A DNA stretch of 64,000 nt from Elusimicrobiota bacterium (GTDB lineage: Bacteria > Elusimicrobiota > Endomicrobiia > Endomicrobiales > Endomicrobiaceae), in NCBI GenBank assembly GCA_031274365.1, contig JAISQF010000008.1:53489-117488 (forward strand), in the 5' to 3' direction. Positions 17,617 to 29,774 of the stretch are shown in pieces. The position numbers were made by a program, and so were the translations under genes. Numbering within the stretch: the stretch's first letter is position 1; the number at the start of each line of letters is the position of its first letter. Under the pieces are notes generated by a model. The model did not search any database and was not told the DNA's origin. It saw only the letters and a program-made list of their open reading frames with translations.

Positions 17617-18759
17617 TTATTTTGCATATTTTATTACTTTCTCGGCGATAAATTCTCTATCGTCTCGGCTTACCCACCAACCCACGGGAATACAAAGATG
17701 CGTATCGTTAAATTTCTGGGCGTTTGGCAAATCCGCTTTGAAATCCTTAAACATTGAATGAATATCGTTTCTTGCATGAACTTTAGACGACATTATCCCG
17801 TCCTCTCCGAGTTTTTTCATCACTTCGTCGCGATTATTAAGATGAAGAGTGTAAAGCCAATAAGAACTTTTTGCGTCCGGATTTTGAGGAGAAATCGTTA
17901 TCCCCGATTTTGCCTTAAACGCTTCATTATAAAACAGAGCGTTTGCGCGGTGTTTAGAAAGAATCTCGTCTATATGTTCAAAATTTTTAATTCCAATAAT
18001 TGCGCAAACGTCATTCATATGAAATTTATATCCCGCTTCGGCAACGTCCAACTCGCACCTTAAATCTATCCCCTCTCTGATCGTTCTGTCTATTCCATAC
18101 CAGCGCAGCAATTTTACGCGCTCATAATCTTTTTCAGATTTTGTCATCAAAATTCCGCCGTCAACGCTTGTAATATGTTTTATAGCTTGCAGAGAAAGAA
18201 CCGTATAATCGCTGTTATTGCCGATTTTTTTTCCTTTATATTCCATACCCATAGAATGAGCGCCGTCTTCAACGGTTTTAATATTATATTTTTTTGCTAT
18301 CTCGTTTATTTTATCAATCTCGCAAGGATTGCCGCCCCAATGAACCATAACTATCGCTTTTGTGTTTTTTGTAATTTTATTTTCTATGTCTTTTGGATCA
18401 ATATTTCCAGTTATAGGATCCACATCAGCCCAAACAATTTTTGCGCCGGTAGATATTATCGGAGTATTTGTGGCTGTGCAAGTAATAGGCGTGGTTATAA
18501 TTTCATTTTTATTATTGTTGAAATAACTTTTATACTCGTCCTGATTTTGAGCAAGATGATAAGAAAGATGCAATCCCGCCGTTCCGTTATTTAATGTCGT
18601 CAAATAAGGATTTCCAAAAAAAGCTCTTAACTTTTCTTCAAATTCCTTAACTTTCGGACCCTCGCCTATCCAACCGCTGTGAATTACGTCAAGCAAAGGG
18701 TTATCGACATTAGGCGACATAAAAACCTTAAATAAAGGTATGTTTTTTTTATTACTCAT
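17617..18759 (-). CDS. DegT/DnrJ/EryC1-type aminotransferase
   Basis: A 380-residue PLP-dependent nucleotide-sugar aminotransferase. The cofactor-stacking VEDGAHSMG (163-171) and the Schiff-base lysine K194 in SLQAIKHITSVDGG are visible. The N-terminal SGWIGEGPKVKEFEEKL is the typical substrate-side motif. The overall pattern is closer to perosamine synthetase-like and other 4-aminotransferases than to the FdtB-like enzyme at the left edge, so the locus makes at least two amino sugars. The ATG follows AAAGGAG. Confidence 0.87.
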   Translation of the reverse strand: MSNKKNIPLFKVFMSPNVDNPLLDVIHSGWIGEGPKVKEFEEKLRAFFGNPYLTTLNNGTAGLHLSYHLAQNQDEYKSYFNNNKNEIITTPITCTATNTPIISTGAKIVWADVDPITGNIDPKDIENKITKNTKAIVMVHWGGNPCEIDKINEIAKKYNIKTVEDGAHSMGMEYKGKKIGNNSDYTVLSLQAIKHITSVDGGILMTKSEKDYERVKLLRWYGIDRTIREGIDLRCELDVAEAGYKFHMNDVCAIIGIKNFEHIDEILSKHRANALFYNEAFKAKSGITISPQNPDAKSSYWLYTLHLNNRDEVMKKLGEDGIMSSKVHARNDIHSMFKDFKADLPNAQKFNDTHLCIPVGWWVSRDDREFIAEKVIKYAK

Positions 18760-18774
18760 ACTATTCTCCTTTTT

Positions 18775-20085
18775 TCAAAAATTCCATTTAATTTTATTTT
18801 TATTTTGTAAAAAACTTTTAATCGCTCTATGCCTTCTCTTAAATTTTCTTTTTAAGTTGCCTAACGTTATATGATAAAGAATATAATAAATTATCCTGTC
18901 TATAATAGAATAACTTGATATCTCAATAGCTTTAATAGCGTTGAAAGCGTTTATGCTGTCTTTATTTGTAAACGTTAAACCTCCGCCAAATCTATTATCT
19001 CCGTAAATTTTACAATATTGATAAACAAAATCTTTTATATATTTTTCAACCTTAAACGACGCGTTAAAACTATTCAAATTATGATCCTTAAAAAAATCTT
19101 TAAGAAATTCCGTGAACCCCACGATAAACGGACCTCTTGCATGCATTACGGGAAAAGGATTTGCATATGCCCTTATAACATACCAATCCGTTTTTGCGGC
19201 TTCATTTATGACATATTGAAAATCAAATTCTTCATTGCGATTGAGCATTATCAATTTAAGATTAGGGGACGCAAACAAAGCGTTATGAAACGCCGTGCCG
19301 TTAATTCCCGCGACAATTTCGGCGCCTTTAATAATCGATATTTGCTGCCTTAAAGATAATCTCTCGAGATAAACCGATACGAATCCATTTTTATTAAAAA
19401 CTTTTTCCAAAGTTTCTTCGCCTAAAGATTCCGAATCAGTCCAAAATTTTCTTGAAAAAAAAATCTTTTTATATTTCCCCGGCTCTATATTTTGAGCCGC
19501 TTTATTAAAGGGTAAAATAAAATCGTCAGTATAATCGTCATATTGCTCGCTTGCAATCGGAGGACAAATAACCGTTCTAAATTTTGTCCAACTTTTAATA
19601 TAAATAATATTGTCTCTTGGAATTTCCAATAAATCAAAAAAATCAATAATATATTCTGGCAATTTGTCGTCTTTGTTAATTATAAAAGCAATATTAGGAT
19701 ATTTATCTTTATTTTTAATGTAATAATAAAGTCTCAATGTGCTTTGTATCAAAAAATGACCGTAATGACATATAATTCTACCGCCCCAAATAACGTCTTT
19801 GTCAACAATATCAATGTCGTCGTCTGCCGGCAATGGCGGAATAAAATCTTTCACGTCATATCCCGCTGTGCCCGAACCCTCTACATATTTTTTATTTTCG
19901 TCTAAAACCGCAGCTTCATGTATCGTTCTATTAGTAGTCGTAAAAGCCGGCGTTATAACCGCATTCTTTACAAAAACAACTTCCCGCTCTTCTTTTCTCC
20001 AATGATTCTTATACCAAACTTTTTCAAAATCCTCTTTGGTTTTATCGTCCATATATAAACGTTTTATATTTTCATTTTTAATCAT
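18775..20085 (-). CDS. Glycosyltransferase family 61 (DUF563)
   Basis: A 436-residue protein. The central region contains IWGGRIICHYGHFLIQSTLRL, KKIFFSRKFW and IIKGAEIVAGINGTAFHNALFASPN, the conserved core of GT61/DUF563 proteins (catalytic-region histidines and the AGINGTAFHN motif). The last 60 residues are very basic and aromatic, suggesting membrane contact. It overlaps the GT4 gene stop by 8 bases. It transfers an unknown sugar in surface polysaccharide synthesis. Confidence 0.82.
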   Translation of the reverse strand: MIKNENIKRLYMDDKTKEDFEKVWYKNHWRKEEREVVFVKNAVITPAFTTTNRTIHEAAVLDENKKYVEGSGTAGYDVKDFIPPLPADDDIDIVDKDVIWGGRIICHYGHFLIQSTLRLYYYIKNKDKYPNIAFIINKDDKLPEYIIDFFDLLEIPRDNIIYIKSWTKFRTVICPPIASEQYDDYTDDFILPFNKAAQNIEPGKYKKIFFSRKFWTDSESLGEETLEKVFNKNGFVSVYLERLSLRQQISIIKGAEIVAGINGTAFHNALFASPNLKLIMLNRNEEFDFQYVINEAAKTDWYVIRAYANPFPVMHARGPFIVGFTEFLKDFFKDHNLNSFNASFKVEKYIKDFVYQYCKIYGDNRFGGGLTFTNKDSINAFNAIKAIEISSYSIIDRIIYYILYHITLGNLKRKFKRRHRAIKSFLQNKNKIKWNF

Positions 20086-21343
20086 TTTTTATTTTCCAGT
20101 TTTTGATTATATCATTATAATAAAAAAGCATCTCACCGGCAATTTTTTGCGGAGTTAGTTTCATAACTCTCAAAACGGCTTTTTTGCCTATGTCATCCAG
20201 CTGTCCGGCGCTTAAACTCATTATTTTATTTAAGCCGCAAAGTAAAGACGCCGAATTATAAGCTTTGCACAAAAAACCGGTTTCTCCGTCGGTAATTATT
20301 TGATCAAAACCCGCGTCCCCGCAGCCCAGAACAACTTTCCCCAAGCTCATAGCTTCAATACATGTGTTTGGAAAATTATCGTATCTTGACGGTAAAATCA
20401 CAGCTCTTGCATTTTTAATTATCGGATAAAGCGACGAATGCTGCTGACTGTCTATATAAATTACTCTGTCTTTATACTCTTTAGAATTTTTAATTATTTT
20501 ATCTATCGGATAAGAATTATTTTTTTTATCTTTATTTTGTTTTCCCACAAAAGCAAAATGCATATTTTTATAAGCGTCTAAAAAATCATAAATAATTTCG
20601 GCTATCTCTTCAGAGCCTTTTAATGCCCAGAGAGTTCCAAAAAACAACATATAATCCTTGCCCTTTAATCTCTCATTATAAACCGAAAAATCCTCGTCTT
20701 TATTGTATTTAACAAAAGGAGTTTCTATAGTTTTTATTTCATTTTCTAATCCTAAATCGGCTTTTATAAAAGCATTCGTTTTATTTGAAGGACCAAAAAT
20801 AAATTTAGACGCTTTATACATTTCTCTCTCGTTATCCGCCTCGGCTTTATTTACATATCCCGCGGCTTCCTGATGCAGCTTTGCATAACTTGAAACTCTA
20901 ACGCATGCAGGAATATAAGAAAGAGGAAATTGTCCTAATGACAAATAACTAGCGTATTGAATAATGTCAATTTTATATTTTTTATTAAAATTCTCAAGAT
21001 AATCTCTCACGACCATAGCGCTTGGATTTGCAGAATTTCTATATTTCTTAAAACCAAAAATATTTCGTCTTTTTATAAAATGCAAATGAATGCCGTTATA
21101 ATTTATTTCTTTTTTTACGGAACCCACGACGACAACATGAATTTCATTTTCCATTTTATTTAATATATCGGTTATTTTATGCAAATAATTGGCTAACCCT
21201 CCGGCGGGGATAAGACCCGTTTTAGGCTCTATAAATTCGGGCGAAACAAAAACAATTCTCAATTTTCCGTCGGATAACGATTTGACTTCATTTTTTTTAC
21301 AAGAAAAAATCATATAAAGCCTCTTATATATTTTTTTGATCAT
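20078..21343 (-). CDS. Glycosyltransferase family 4
   Basis: A 421-residue GT-B enzyme. The N-terminal domain has LRIVFVSPEFIEPKTG and the GGLANYLHKI acceptor loop. The C-terminal nucleotide-sugar domain has LFFGTLWALKGSEE, AVILPSRYDNFPNTCIEAMS (E-x7-E type motif) and GFDQIITDGETGFLC. The start at 21343 is an ATG; an in-frame TTG at 21364 would add seven residues within the upstream gene. It overlaps the preceding sulfatase-fold gene by 20 bases, indicating cotranscription. Confidence 0.88.
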   Translation of the reverse strand: MIKKIYKRLYMIFSCKKNEVKSLSDGKLRIVFVSPEFIEPKTGLIPAGGLANYLHKITDILNKMENEIHVVVVGSVKKEINYNGIHLHFIKRRNIFGFKKYRNSANPSAMVVRDYLENFNKKYKIDIIQYASYLSLGQFPLSYIPACVRVSSYAKLHQEAAGYVNKAEADNEREMYKASKFIFGPSNKTNAFIKADLGLENEIKTIETPFVKYNKDEDFSVYNERLKGKDYMLFFGTLWALKGSEEIAEIIYDFLDAYKNMHFAFVGKQNKDKKNNSYPIDKIIKNSKEYKDRVIYIDSQQHSSLYPIIKNARAVILPSRYDNFPNTCIEAMSLGKVVLGCGDAGFDQIITDGETGFLCKAYNSASLLCGLNKIMSLSAGQLDDIGKKAVLRVMKLTPQKIAGEMLFYYNDIIKNWKIKND

Positions 21344-23252
21344 ACCACGAATCCGAAACCACAAGTTGATATAAAACTTTCTCTATGGAAAACAATAAAA
21401 TCGCATTGCTTTTGGACATATCTATGTCGCTGTTAGACGGATCTTTCCAATCTTGCTCAGCCGTCCCTTCATTATTTATAAGGAATATCTCCTCGCCTTC
21501 ATAAGATAAAAACACAAATCTATTTTTTGTTTTTGAAAATAAACTTTTCCCCATCGACGAATATGGATCGCTTATATTTAACGCGTCAATTATCGTCGGA
21601 ATAATGTCATTTTGAGAACCTATTTCTTTTATCAAAGCATGCTTAAACAAAGACGGCGCATATATAATCATTGGAATCTTAAATCCTCTGTCGGCCGGAG
21701 TTTTCTCAAGCTCTGAGCTGTCTCTGCCGACCGTATAAGCCTGATGATCTGCAAGAAGTATAAAAATAGTTTTGTTAAACCAAGGCTGTTTTCTTGCTTT
21801 TTGAAAAAACTGTCCAAGAGAATAATCGGCGTAATAAAGCCTGTTTAGATAACCCATTTTTTCCGTTCCGTCCTCGGGATATTTTTCTAAAGATTTCAAA
21901 ATCGTTTTTGCATAAGGAATATGAGTGGTGGTGGTGAAGATAAAAGCAAAAAATGGGCGCTTTAATAAATTAACTTTGTCAAGAAAAAATTCAAACGTTT
22001 CAAGATCATAGCCTTTGCTTATTTGAACATAATCGTTTTTGACGGGAATATCTTCCTTAAAATAAGCGTTCTTAAATCCAAGAAAATTGGCGACATAATA
22101 GGCTTTATCCGCTTCTCTTTTGTCGCCGGCTACAAAAACATTATCATAACCGTTTTTTGCAAGCATAATGGGAAGTCTTATCTGTTCAAAATTTTCAAGC
22201 CCATGCGCCATATAAGGAATGCCTTTAATAAAAGGCATACTGTAAAAGATAGACATCATCCCCATCAGACTTCTTTGTCCATTGGCGTAAAATCTATCAA
22301 AGACCAACGCGTCTTTTATCAATGCGTCAAAGTTTGGAGTGACTCCGTATTTGGATCCGGACAATGAATCAATATAATCTTTCTGCCAGCTTTCAAGCAA
22401 AATAATAACGATATTATAACCTTTAGCGTTAACGTTAAACTTTATTCTTTTTCTCATCAACGGAAATTTTTCATCATAAAAAATCTCCTCGTCATTATCT
22501 ATTAAATTACTTCTCACAACTTTCAAAGCGTCGCCATAATCGATATTTATTTTGTTAGGAAACCTTCTTTCTCTCAAACTTTCAAAAGAGGTGAACACGC
22601 CGTTTAATATCAATTCGCCGCCGATATGCCCGCCCATTGAATAGGCCTCGACTATATCAAGAGGAGTTTTGTCTATCCTTCCTCTAAAAGAGAGGATAAT
22701 TAAAACGACTAATATTATAAATGTTGCAATGTTAAAAAAAACTTTTTTATTAGGCGGACAATAATATTTATCTATCGCCTTAAAAGAAAAATAAAAAAGC
22801 AAAAATGACACGACGACAATAATGAAAGTTACATAAATATAATCGCCGAAAGCCAGACTGAGAAAATATGTGAAATGATCGCCTATTAAAAGAGGTTCCG
22901 TGGTGAAATGCTTTAAGAATAATTTGAAATATATTATGTCGGCTGCAAGTAAAAAAGAAAAAGTCAAAAGAAAAACATTCATAAAAGCGCAGCATATTTT
23001 TATTAAACGTTTGGAATCTGTCGGAATATTTATCAATAAAATAAACAGTCCGTAAAAAACCGCTGTCACTATAAGGTCAAAACGAAAACCTTCTATGAAA
23101 GAAAAAAACACTTCCTCAGGCGATAGTTTTTCAAAAAATTTATACGACGACAAATACAAAACGATTCTTCCAATAAAAAAAACAACGGCTATTATTGCCG
23201 TATAAACCGCCGATAATTTTAATCTAAAAAAAGTTCCTCTCGCTATTATCAT
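21324..23252 (-). CDS. LtaS-like membrane sulfatase/alkaline-phosphatase-fold enzyme
   Basis: A 642-residue inner-membrane protein with about five transmembrane helices in residues 15-190 and a periplasmic catalytic domain from about 275. IVIILLESWQKDY (metal-ligand E287), FYANGQRSLMGMMSIF (S328 as the likely nucleophile) and LLADHQAY (metal-binding DH) follow the order seen in lipoteichoic-acid-synthase-like phosphoglycerol transferases. In a diderm such enzymes usually move phosphoglycerol or phosphoethanolamine onto periplasmic or LPS glycans. The GQRS-type nucleophile motif distinguishes it from 31053-33074. Neighbouring glycosyltransferase genes support a glycan-decorating role. Confidence 0.85.
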   Translation of the reverse strand: MIIARGTFFRLKLSAVYTAIIAVVFFIGRIVLYLSSYKFFEKLSPEEVFFSFIEGFRFDLIVTAVFYGLFILLINIPTDSKRLIKICCAFMNVFLLTFSFLLAADIIYFKLFLKHFTTEPLLIGDHFTYFLSLAFGDYIYVTFIIVVVSFLLFYFSFKAIDKYYCPPNKKVFFNIATFIILVVLIILSFRGRIDKTPLDIVEAYSMGGHIGGELILNGVFTSFESLRERRFPNKINIDYGDALKVVRSNLIDNDEEIFYDEKFPLMRKRIKFNVNAKGYNIVIILLESWQKDYIDSLSGSKYGVTPNFDALIKDALVFDRFYANGQRSLMGMMSIFYSMPFIKGIPYMAHGLENFEQIRLPIMLAKNGYDNVFVAGDKREADKAYYVANFLGFKNAYFKEDIPVKNDYVQISKGYDLETFEFFLDKVNLLKRPFFAFIFTTTTHIPYAKTILKSLEKYPEDGTEKMGYLNRLYYADYSLGQFFQKARKQPWFNKTIFILLADHQAYTVGRDSSELEKTPADRGFKIPMIIYAPSLFKHALIKEIGSQNDIIPTIIDALNISDPYSSMGKSLFSKTKNRFVFLSYEGEEIFLINNEGTAEQDWKDPSNSDIDMSKSNAILLFSIEKVLYQLVVSDSWYDQKNI

Positions 23253-23257
23253 ATATT

Positions 23258-24103
23258 TTAGGCCTTTTGCGGCTTAGAATAATTTTTGGAGTAATATTTT
23301 GTTAATTTCTTTGCTCTGCGTTTTTTCTCCAAATACTTGCGCGGCTGATGAACAAAAAAACCATGTCTGCGATATTTGTCGTCAAACAATAAATACTTTA
23401 TCATAGAAGCCTGCATTTTTAGAGCTATGGGTAAAAGTTTATTTATTATTTCTTTATTAAAATCCGACGCGGGGATAAAATTTGCCGAAAACTCAACCGA
23501 CGTATCGCTGCAATGCTCTCCGTCAAAACCTATATGCTGCGCCAAACAATTTTTAGCGACCGTTATTCTGATATTATTGTCAAGCAAAAAATCTGAAAAC
23601 TTAAAATCAATCGCTCTCGCTTTTGGATCTTGGCGTAAAATAAAATCGCTTAAAACTTTTTTGCTTACGCATATTCCCGCAAAACCGACGTCTTCTTTAT
23701 AAACAAATTCTCCGTCAAAAAATAAATCCCTGTGAAGTTCGGAATTATATAAACCCAAGAAACCGTCCGTCTTATTAAAATTATTAAATATATAATCTAT
23801 CGCGTCGGGTCTTAAAAGCAAATCGGAATCTAAAATCGCCAAAACGTCGCAGTCTGTCTTTATAAAATATTTCATAATATTATAATAATGTATGTCTATG
23901 TCTATTTTCTCGTCGGCATTTATTATTTTTGTATTCGGACGGTTAAACAATTCTTTGAGATAATTTTCGTCAAACTCGTCGCTGCAATCGTTAAAAACGA
24001 CAATCTCCGCTTTATCAACATTTGAACATTCATAAAGGGATCTCGCCGTAATTTCCAAATATTCCTTTCTATTATAAACGGGAATTGCTATAAAAAGTTT
24101 CAT
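23258..24103 (-). CDS. Glycosyltransferase family 2
   Basis: A 281-residue GT-A protein. LFIAIPVYNRKEYLEI, IVVFNDCSDEF and the metal-binding LAILDSDLLLRPDAI are GT2 motifs. The last 50 residues are strongly basic (KYLEKKRRAKKLTKYY), probably for membrane association. Its ATG overlaps the stop of the upstream GT9 gene as ATGA, so translation is coupled. Acceptor unknown. Confidence 0.84.
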   Translation of the reverse strand: MKLFIAIPVYNRKEYLEITARSLYECSNVDKAEIVVFNDCSDEFDENYLKELFNRPNTKIINADEKIDIDIHYYNIMKYFIKTDCDVLAILDSDLLLRPDAIDYIFNNFNKTDGFLGLYNSELHRDLFFDGEFVYKEDVGFAGICVSKKVLSDFILRQDPKARAIDFKFSDFLLDNNIRITVAKNCLAQHIGFDGEHCSDTSVEFSANFIPASDFNKEIINKLLPIALKMQASMIKYLLFDDKYRRHGFFVHQPRKYLEKKRRAKKLTKYYSKNYSKPQKA

Positions 24104-25206
24104 ATCATTTCCTTAAATTTATTAAAAATTTTATTGTTGTCAATATTGTTTATATCGTTTTCAATTTTTCCATTTTGCGCGTCGGCATTTATAATCACGG
24201 CGTTTGAATTATTAGGTCCCCAAATTATATCCGTCTTTTCTTGTCTGAAAGAAAAATCTAAATATAGCCCTATGGTCTTTTTATTAAAAGCCGAAGCTAT
24301 GTGAATAATGGAAGTGTCCGGAGAAATAACGATATCGCATTCTTTAATAAAAGCCGCGACCGAAAGAATAGAATTCAATCGGACTGCAATTATATTATTG
24401 TCCGCTTTTTCAATATTTTTAATACTTTTATAATTGTACGGAGGACATAAAATATAAACGCCGCATTTTTGCGTTCTGGTAATTCTCAACGCCAAATCCC
24501 GCAATTTTTCATACTTAAAAGTTCTGTGCTTGCTGCTTGCAAAAGGATTTATGACGACTTTTATTTTGCCGCCGCTTTTATCAAGATATTTTTGCGCTTC
24601 GTTTTTTTCTTTTTGCGTAAAGAAAATATCGTAATCCAAATTCGGATTATCTATCCCCAAAATTTTTAGCACAGCTTTATGACGATTAACCATATGCGTA
24701 TCAAAGAAATTTTCGTCGATAGATAAATCATAAGTATTGTAATTTTTCTTTGAAAAACCTATGAGAAAAAACGGATTTATAATCCTTAAAAATAAAAGAT
24801 GAGACGGACGGGGATTGAATTCAAAAAAATCAATCAAAATTCCGATATGTTTTTCTCTCAATCTTTTATAGATTTTCAGATCTTTACAAAACTTTCCACA
24901 AACTTCAAAAATCTCATCAACGTTAGGATTATATTTAAGCGTTTCTTTTCCGTTTTTCCCGCACAAAACAAAAACTTTTATATTTGGATATTTCTTTTTT
25001 ATTTCTCTAAACTCTATTGTGGAAATTATCATATCGCCTATTCTGTCGTCGTGTATTACAAACAAAACGGAGCGGAATTTCAAAACGTCTAAAATTCCCT
25101 CCGATTTATAATAATTCCCGTCAGCCAGTTTTCTTTCTTTTTTATCAAACAAAAATTTCGCAAAAGCCGTTCTTATATTTCTTGAAATAATATTTAATTG
25201 TCCCAT
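24100..25206 (-). CDS. Glycosyltransferase family 9 (heptosyltransferase-like)
   Basis: A 368-residue GT-B enzyme of the ADP-heptose:LPS heptosyltransferase family. VLFVIHDDRIGDMIIST matches the N-terminal (D)-x-IGD motif; VVINPFASSKHRTFKYEKL and CDIVISPDTSIIHIASAFNKKTIGLY are the donor-binding motifs of the C-terminal domain. This family normally builds inner-core LPS, so it supports a lipid-anchored glycan in a diderm. It may use a sugar other than heptose. It overlaps the downstream GT2 gene by 4 bases. Confidence 0.87.
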   Translation of the reverse strand: MGQLNIISRNIRTAFAKFLFDKKERKLADGNYYKSEGILDVLKFRSVLFVIHDDRIGDMIISTIEFREIKKKYPNIKVFVLCGKNGKETLKYNPNVDEIFEVCGKFCKDLKIYKRLREKHIGILIDFFEFNPRPSHLLFLRIINPFFLIGFSKKNYNTYDLSIDENFFDTHMVNRHKAVLKILGIDNPNLDYDIFFTQKEKNEAQKYLDKSGGKIKVVINPFASSKHRTFKYEKLRDLALRITRTQKCGVYILCPPYNYKSIKNIEKADNNIIAVRLNSILSVAAFIKECDIVISPDTSIIHIASAFNKKTIGLYLDFSFRQEKTDIIWGPNNSNAVIINADAQNGKIENDINNIDNNKIFNKFKEMI

Positions 25207-25208
25207 TT

Positions 25209-26117
25209 TTATTTTTGTATGGCCGGCATTACGGAATGTTTTACATCTTCAATCATATTACAATAACTGCATGCGTTAAAATATATGTTTGAATAAAATG
25301 CAAAATAATCTCTTTGCATGACCGGTTTTTTGAGATCTAAATATTCCACGCCTTCTTGCTGAAAACAAATATCATACATCTTAAAAAAAGCCGCGCGGGG
25401 ACACACAAATAAAGAATCTAAAGTGAGAGAGACGCATTGAAAAGGACATATTAGAAAATTTTTTATATTTTCCTTACGGGAACGTCCATAATTTTTAATT
25501 TGAGAAACGGGATACCAATTGGCGTTTTTTGTTGATGAAACGGGCACTCCGAAAGATTTAAGTTTTGCTTTAATTTCTTTTATTTTCAATTTGCCCGATA
25601 TTTCTTTATTTGCCGAATAATCCGATATAAAAAGACGAACTTTTGAAAAAAGAGGCTTGCTGTAACGCTTAATCAGCATTATTATATTTTCAGGAATATC
25701 CATCGTGCCGTTTGTTACCAATTTAACTTTTCTTACTTTAGGATGCTCTAAAGAATATCTCAAAATTTTTTCCAAATCCCTGTTTAACAAAGGTTCTCCG
25801 CCGAGCAAAACTAATTTGTGAAGTTTTTTTATATCAAAAAGCAAATTATCAAGATATGTTTTATATTCCTCAAAAGTCATGGAATAATGTTTATCGTTGT
25901 CAATGTCGGGAATATAATTAGCGCAATCTTTGCATTTTAACGTGCATCTTGTCGTAATGGCAATTTCGACATAAGGGATTTTCTTAAACAAAAACAAATT
26001 AATTAAATTCTTTATTTGTTTATTTTTTTTTATTCCGGTCTCGGAGAGATTTTTTCTCATCTCTTTTACGGCCAAAATATATTCTTTGATTTTAGGTCTT
26101 GTTTTTTGTAGGCGCAT
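25209..26117 (-). CDS. Radical SAM protein with possible C-terminal auxiliary cluster
   Basis: A 302-residue radical SAM enzyme. CxxxCxxC is at C58, C62 and C65 (TTRCTLKCKDCANY), followed by VLLGGEPLL (GGEP at about 106-109). Cysteines near the C-terminus (ICPFQC, FVCPRA and FNACSYCNM) could hold a second Fe-S cluster, as in SPASM-like proteins. It lies between sahH and a GT9 gene. The chemistry cannot be read from the sequence; modification of a sugar, lipid or peptide by a radical step is the general expectation. Proteins of this type recur in polysaccharide loci. Confidence 0.8.
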   Translation of the reverse strand: MRLQKTRPKIKEYILAVKEMRKNLSETGIKKNKQIKNLINLFLFKKIPYVEIAITTRCTLKCKDCANYIPDIDNDKHYSMTFEEYKTYLDNLLFDIKKLHKLVLLGGEPLLNRDLEKILRYSLEHPKVRKVKLVTNGTMDIPENIIMLIKRYSKPLFSKVRLFISDYSANKEISGKLKIKEIKAKLKSFGVPVSSTKNANWYPVSQIKNYGRSRKENIKNFLICPFQCVSLTLDSLFVCPRAAFFKMYDICFQQEGVEYLDLKKPVMQRDYFAFYSNIYFNACSYCNMIEDVKHSVMPAIQK

Positions 26118-26137
26118 TTAATTTCCTTAATTTAGAT

Positions 26138-28413
<2,276 letters not shown>

Positions 28414-28429
28414 AAAAACTCCTCGTATA

Positions 28430-29617
28430 TTATATTCCCGACAATTTTTTTAACTCCGCGGCTTTATTTGTCTGCTCCCAAGTAAATTCCTTATCGCGTC
28501 TTCCAAAATGTCCATAAGCCGCGGTCTTAGCAAAAATAGGTCGGCGCAATTTCAAATATTCAATTATACCGTTTGGAGTAAGAGGAAATACTTTTCTAAC
28601 AATAGGCTCTAAAATATTTCCGGCAATCTTTCCTTTTCCATGCGTGTTTATATAAACGGAAACAGGCTCGGCCACTCCTATGGCATAAGCAAGCTGAACG
28701 GTGCATTTTTCCGTAATGCCCGCCGCAACTATATTTTTTGCAATATGTCTTGCCATATAGCATGCGCTTCTATCGACTTTTGTCGAATCTTTCCCAGAAA
28801 ATGCTCCGCCGCCGTGCGCGGCCATTCCGCCATAAGTGTCAACTATTATTTTTCTGCCCGTAAGACCGGTATCGCCTATCGGACCGCCAACCAAAAATTT
28901 TCCCGTGGGATTTATATAAATTTTTGTATTCTTATCAATACGATTTCCAAGAACGGGTTTTATTATCTTTTCAAAAATTTCTTTTTTAGATTTCTCAGTA
29001 ATTTTTTTACCGCTTTTATCTAAAATTTCCTCAGTGTGCTGAGTTGAAATAACGACTGCGTCCACTCTTACCGGCTTGCCGTCTATATATTCCACAGTCA
29101 CTTGGCTTTTTCCATCCGGCCCTAAATATTTCAATATGCCTTTCTTGCGAACTTCGGTAAGCCTTAAAGCAAGTTTATGCGCAAGCATTATTGGAAGAGG
29201 CATAAGCTCGGGCGTTTCTTTGCAGGCAAAACCTATCATCAAACCCTGATCGCCCGCTCCGCCGATATCAACTCCTTGGGCTATGTCCGGCGACTGGCTG
29301 TTTATAGCGTCTAATATCGCGCAAGTATTATAATCAAAACCAAAAGACGGTCTGTCATAACCTATATTTTTAATGGCTTCCTTTATAACCTCTCTGGGAT
29401 TTATTTTTGCGCTTGTCGTAATTTCTCCGCCGACAATTAAAAGTCCTTTTGAAATAAACGTTTCGCAGGCGACTCTCGCTTTTGTATCTTGTTTCAAAAT
29501 TGCGTCTAAAATAGAATCCGAAACAATATCGCAAACTTTATCGGGATGTCCTTCCGTAACAGATTCTGAAGAGAAAAAATAACCTCTGGAACTGCCGCTG
29601 CTTTTTACTAAACTCAT
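28430..29617 (-). CDS. metK: S-adenosylmethionine synthetase
   Basis: A 395-residue enzyme making SAM from ATP and methionine. [17 protein letters not shown] near the N-terminus, [12 protein letters not shown] and [16 protein letters not shown] are the diagnostic motifs. The ATG at 29617 is chosen because AAGGAGAAGTTTT precedes it and the family N-terminus begins there; an upstream in-frame start at 29689 would add 24 residues unlike the family. It is the first gene after a 512-base spacer holding a structured repeat and a TATAAT box, so it probably starts a transcription unit. Confidence 0.97.
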   Translation of the reverse strand: MSLVKSSGSSRGYFFSSESVTEGHPDKVCDIVSDSILDAILKQDTKARVACETFISKGLLIVGGEITTSAKINPREVIKEAIKNIGYDRPSFGFDYNTCAILDAINSQSPDIAQGVDIGGAGDQGLMIGFACKETPELMPLPIMLAHKLALRLTEVRKKGILKYLGPDGKSQVTVEYIDGKPVRVDAVVISTQHTEEILDKSGKKITEKSKKEIFEKIIKPVLGNRIDKNTKIYINPTGKFLVGGPIGDTGLTGRKIIVDTYGGMAAHGGGAFSGKDSTKVDRSACYMARHIAKNIVAAGITEKCTVQLAYAIGVAEPVSVYINTHGKGKIAGNILEPIVRKVFPLTPNGIIEYLKLRRPIFAKTAAYGHFGRRDKEFTWEQTNKAAELKKLSGI

Positions 29618-29720
29618 AAAACTTCTCCTTTTATATAGGGACCGCCAAGCTCGAAAGCAAGACACGCCCTTGTATTTGCATATATGCATTATTCATTTAT
29701 ATACGCATACTCATATTATA
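29618..29720 (-). promoter_or_regulatory. Candidate metK promoter and structured leader
   Basis: On the minus strand a TATAAT hexamer (plus 29715-29720) lies about 100 bases before the metK ATG, with a weak -35 region. The leader between them holds a GCATATATGC palindrome and a small nested hairpin (GCT-TTCG-AGC inside flanking AGGG/CCCT, about 29640-29675), then the ribosome-binding site. I could not match it to a known SAM riboswitch by eye. Confidence 0.35.
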
Positions 29721-29774
29721 GCACTAAACTTATATAAAAGAAAATTTATTGCTAAATCTCTTAACACATTAGAC

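Noticed and set aside
18175-18594. Plus-strand ORF of 139 codons
   Set aside because: It is antisense to the DegT-type aminotransferase gene, with cysteine/phenylalanine-rich content typical of a reverse shadow.
29618-29689. Upstream extension of metK
   Set aside because: The 24 extra residues lie across the leader; the internal ATG has AAGGAGAAG and the family N-terminus.
29618-29760. A known SAM riboswitch before metK
   Set aside because: I could not find the SAM-I, II or III core elements by eye, so I report only a structured leader.
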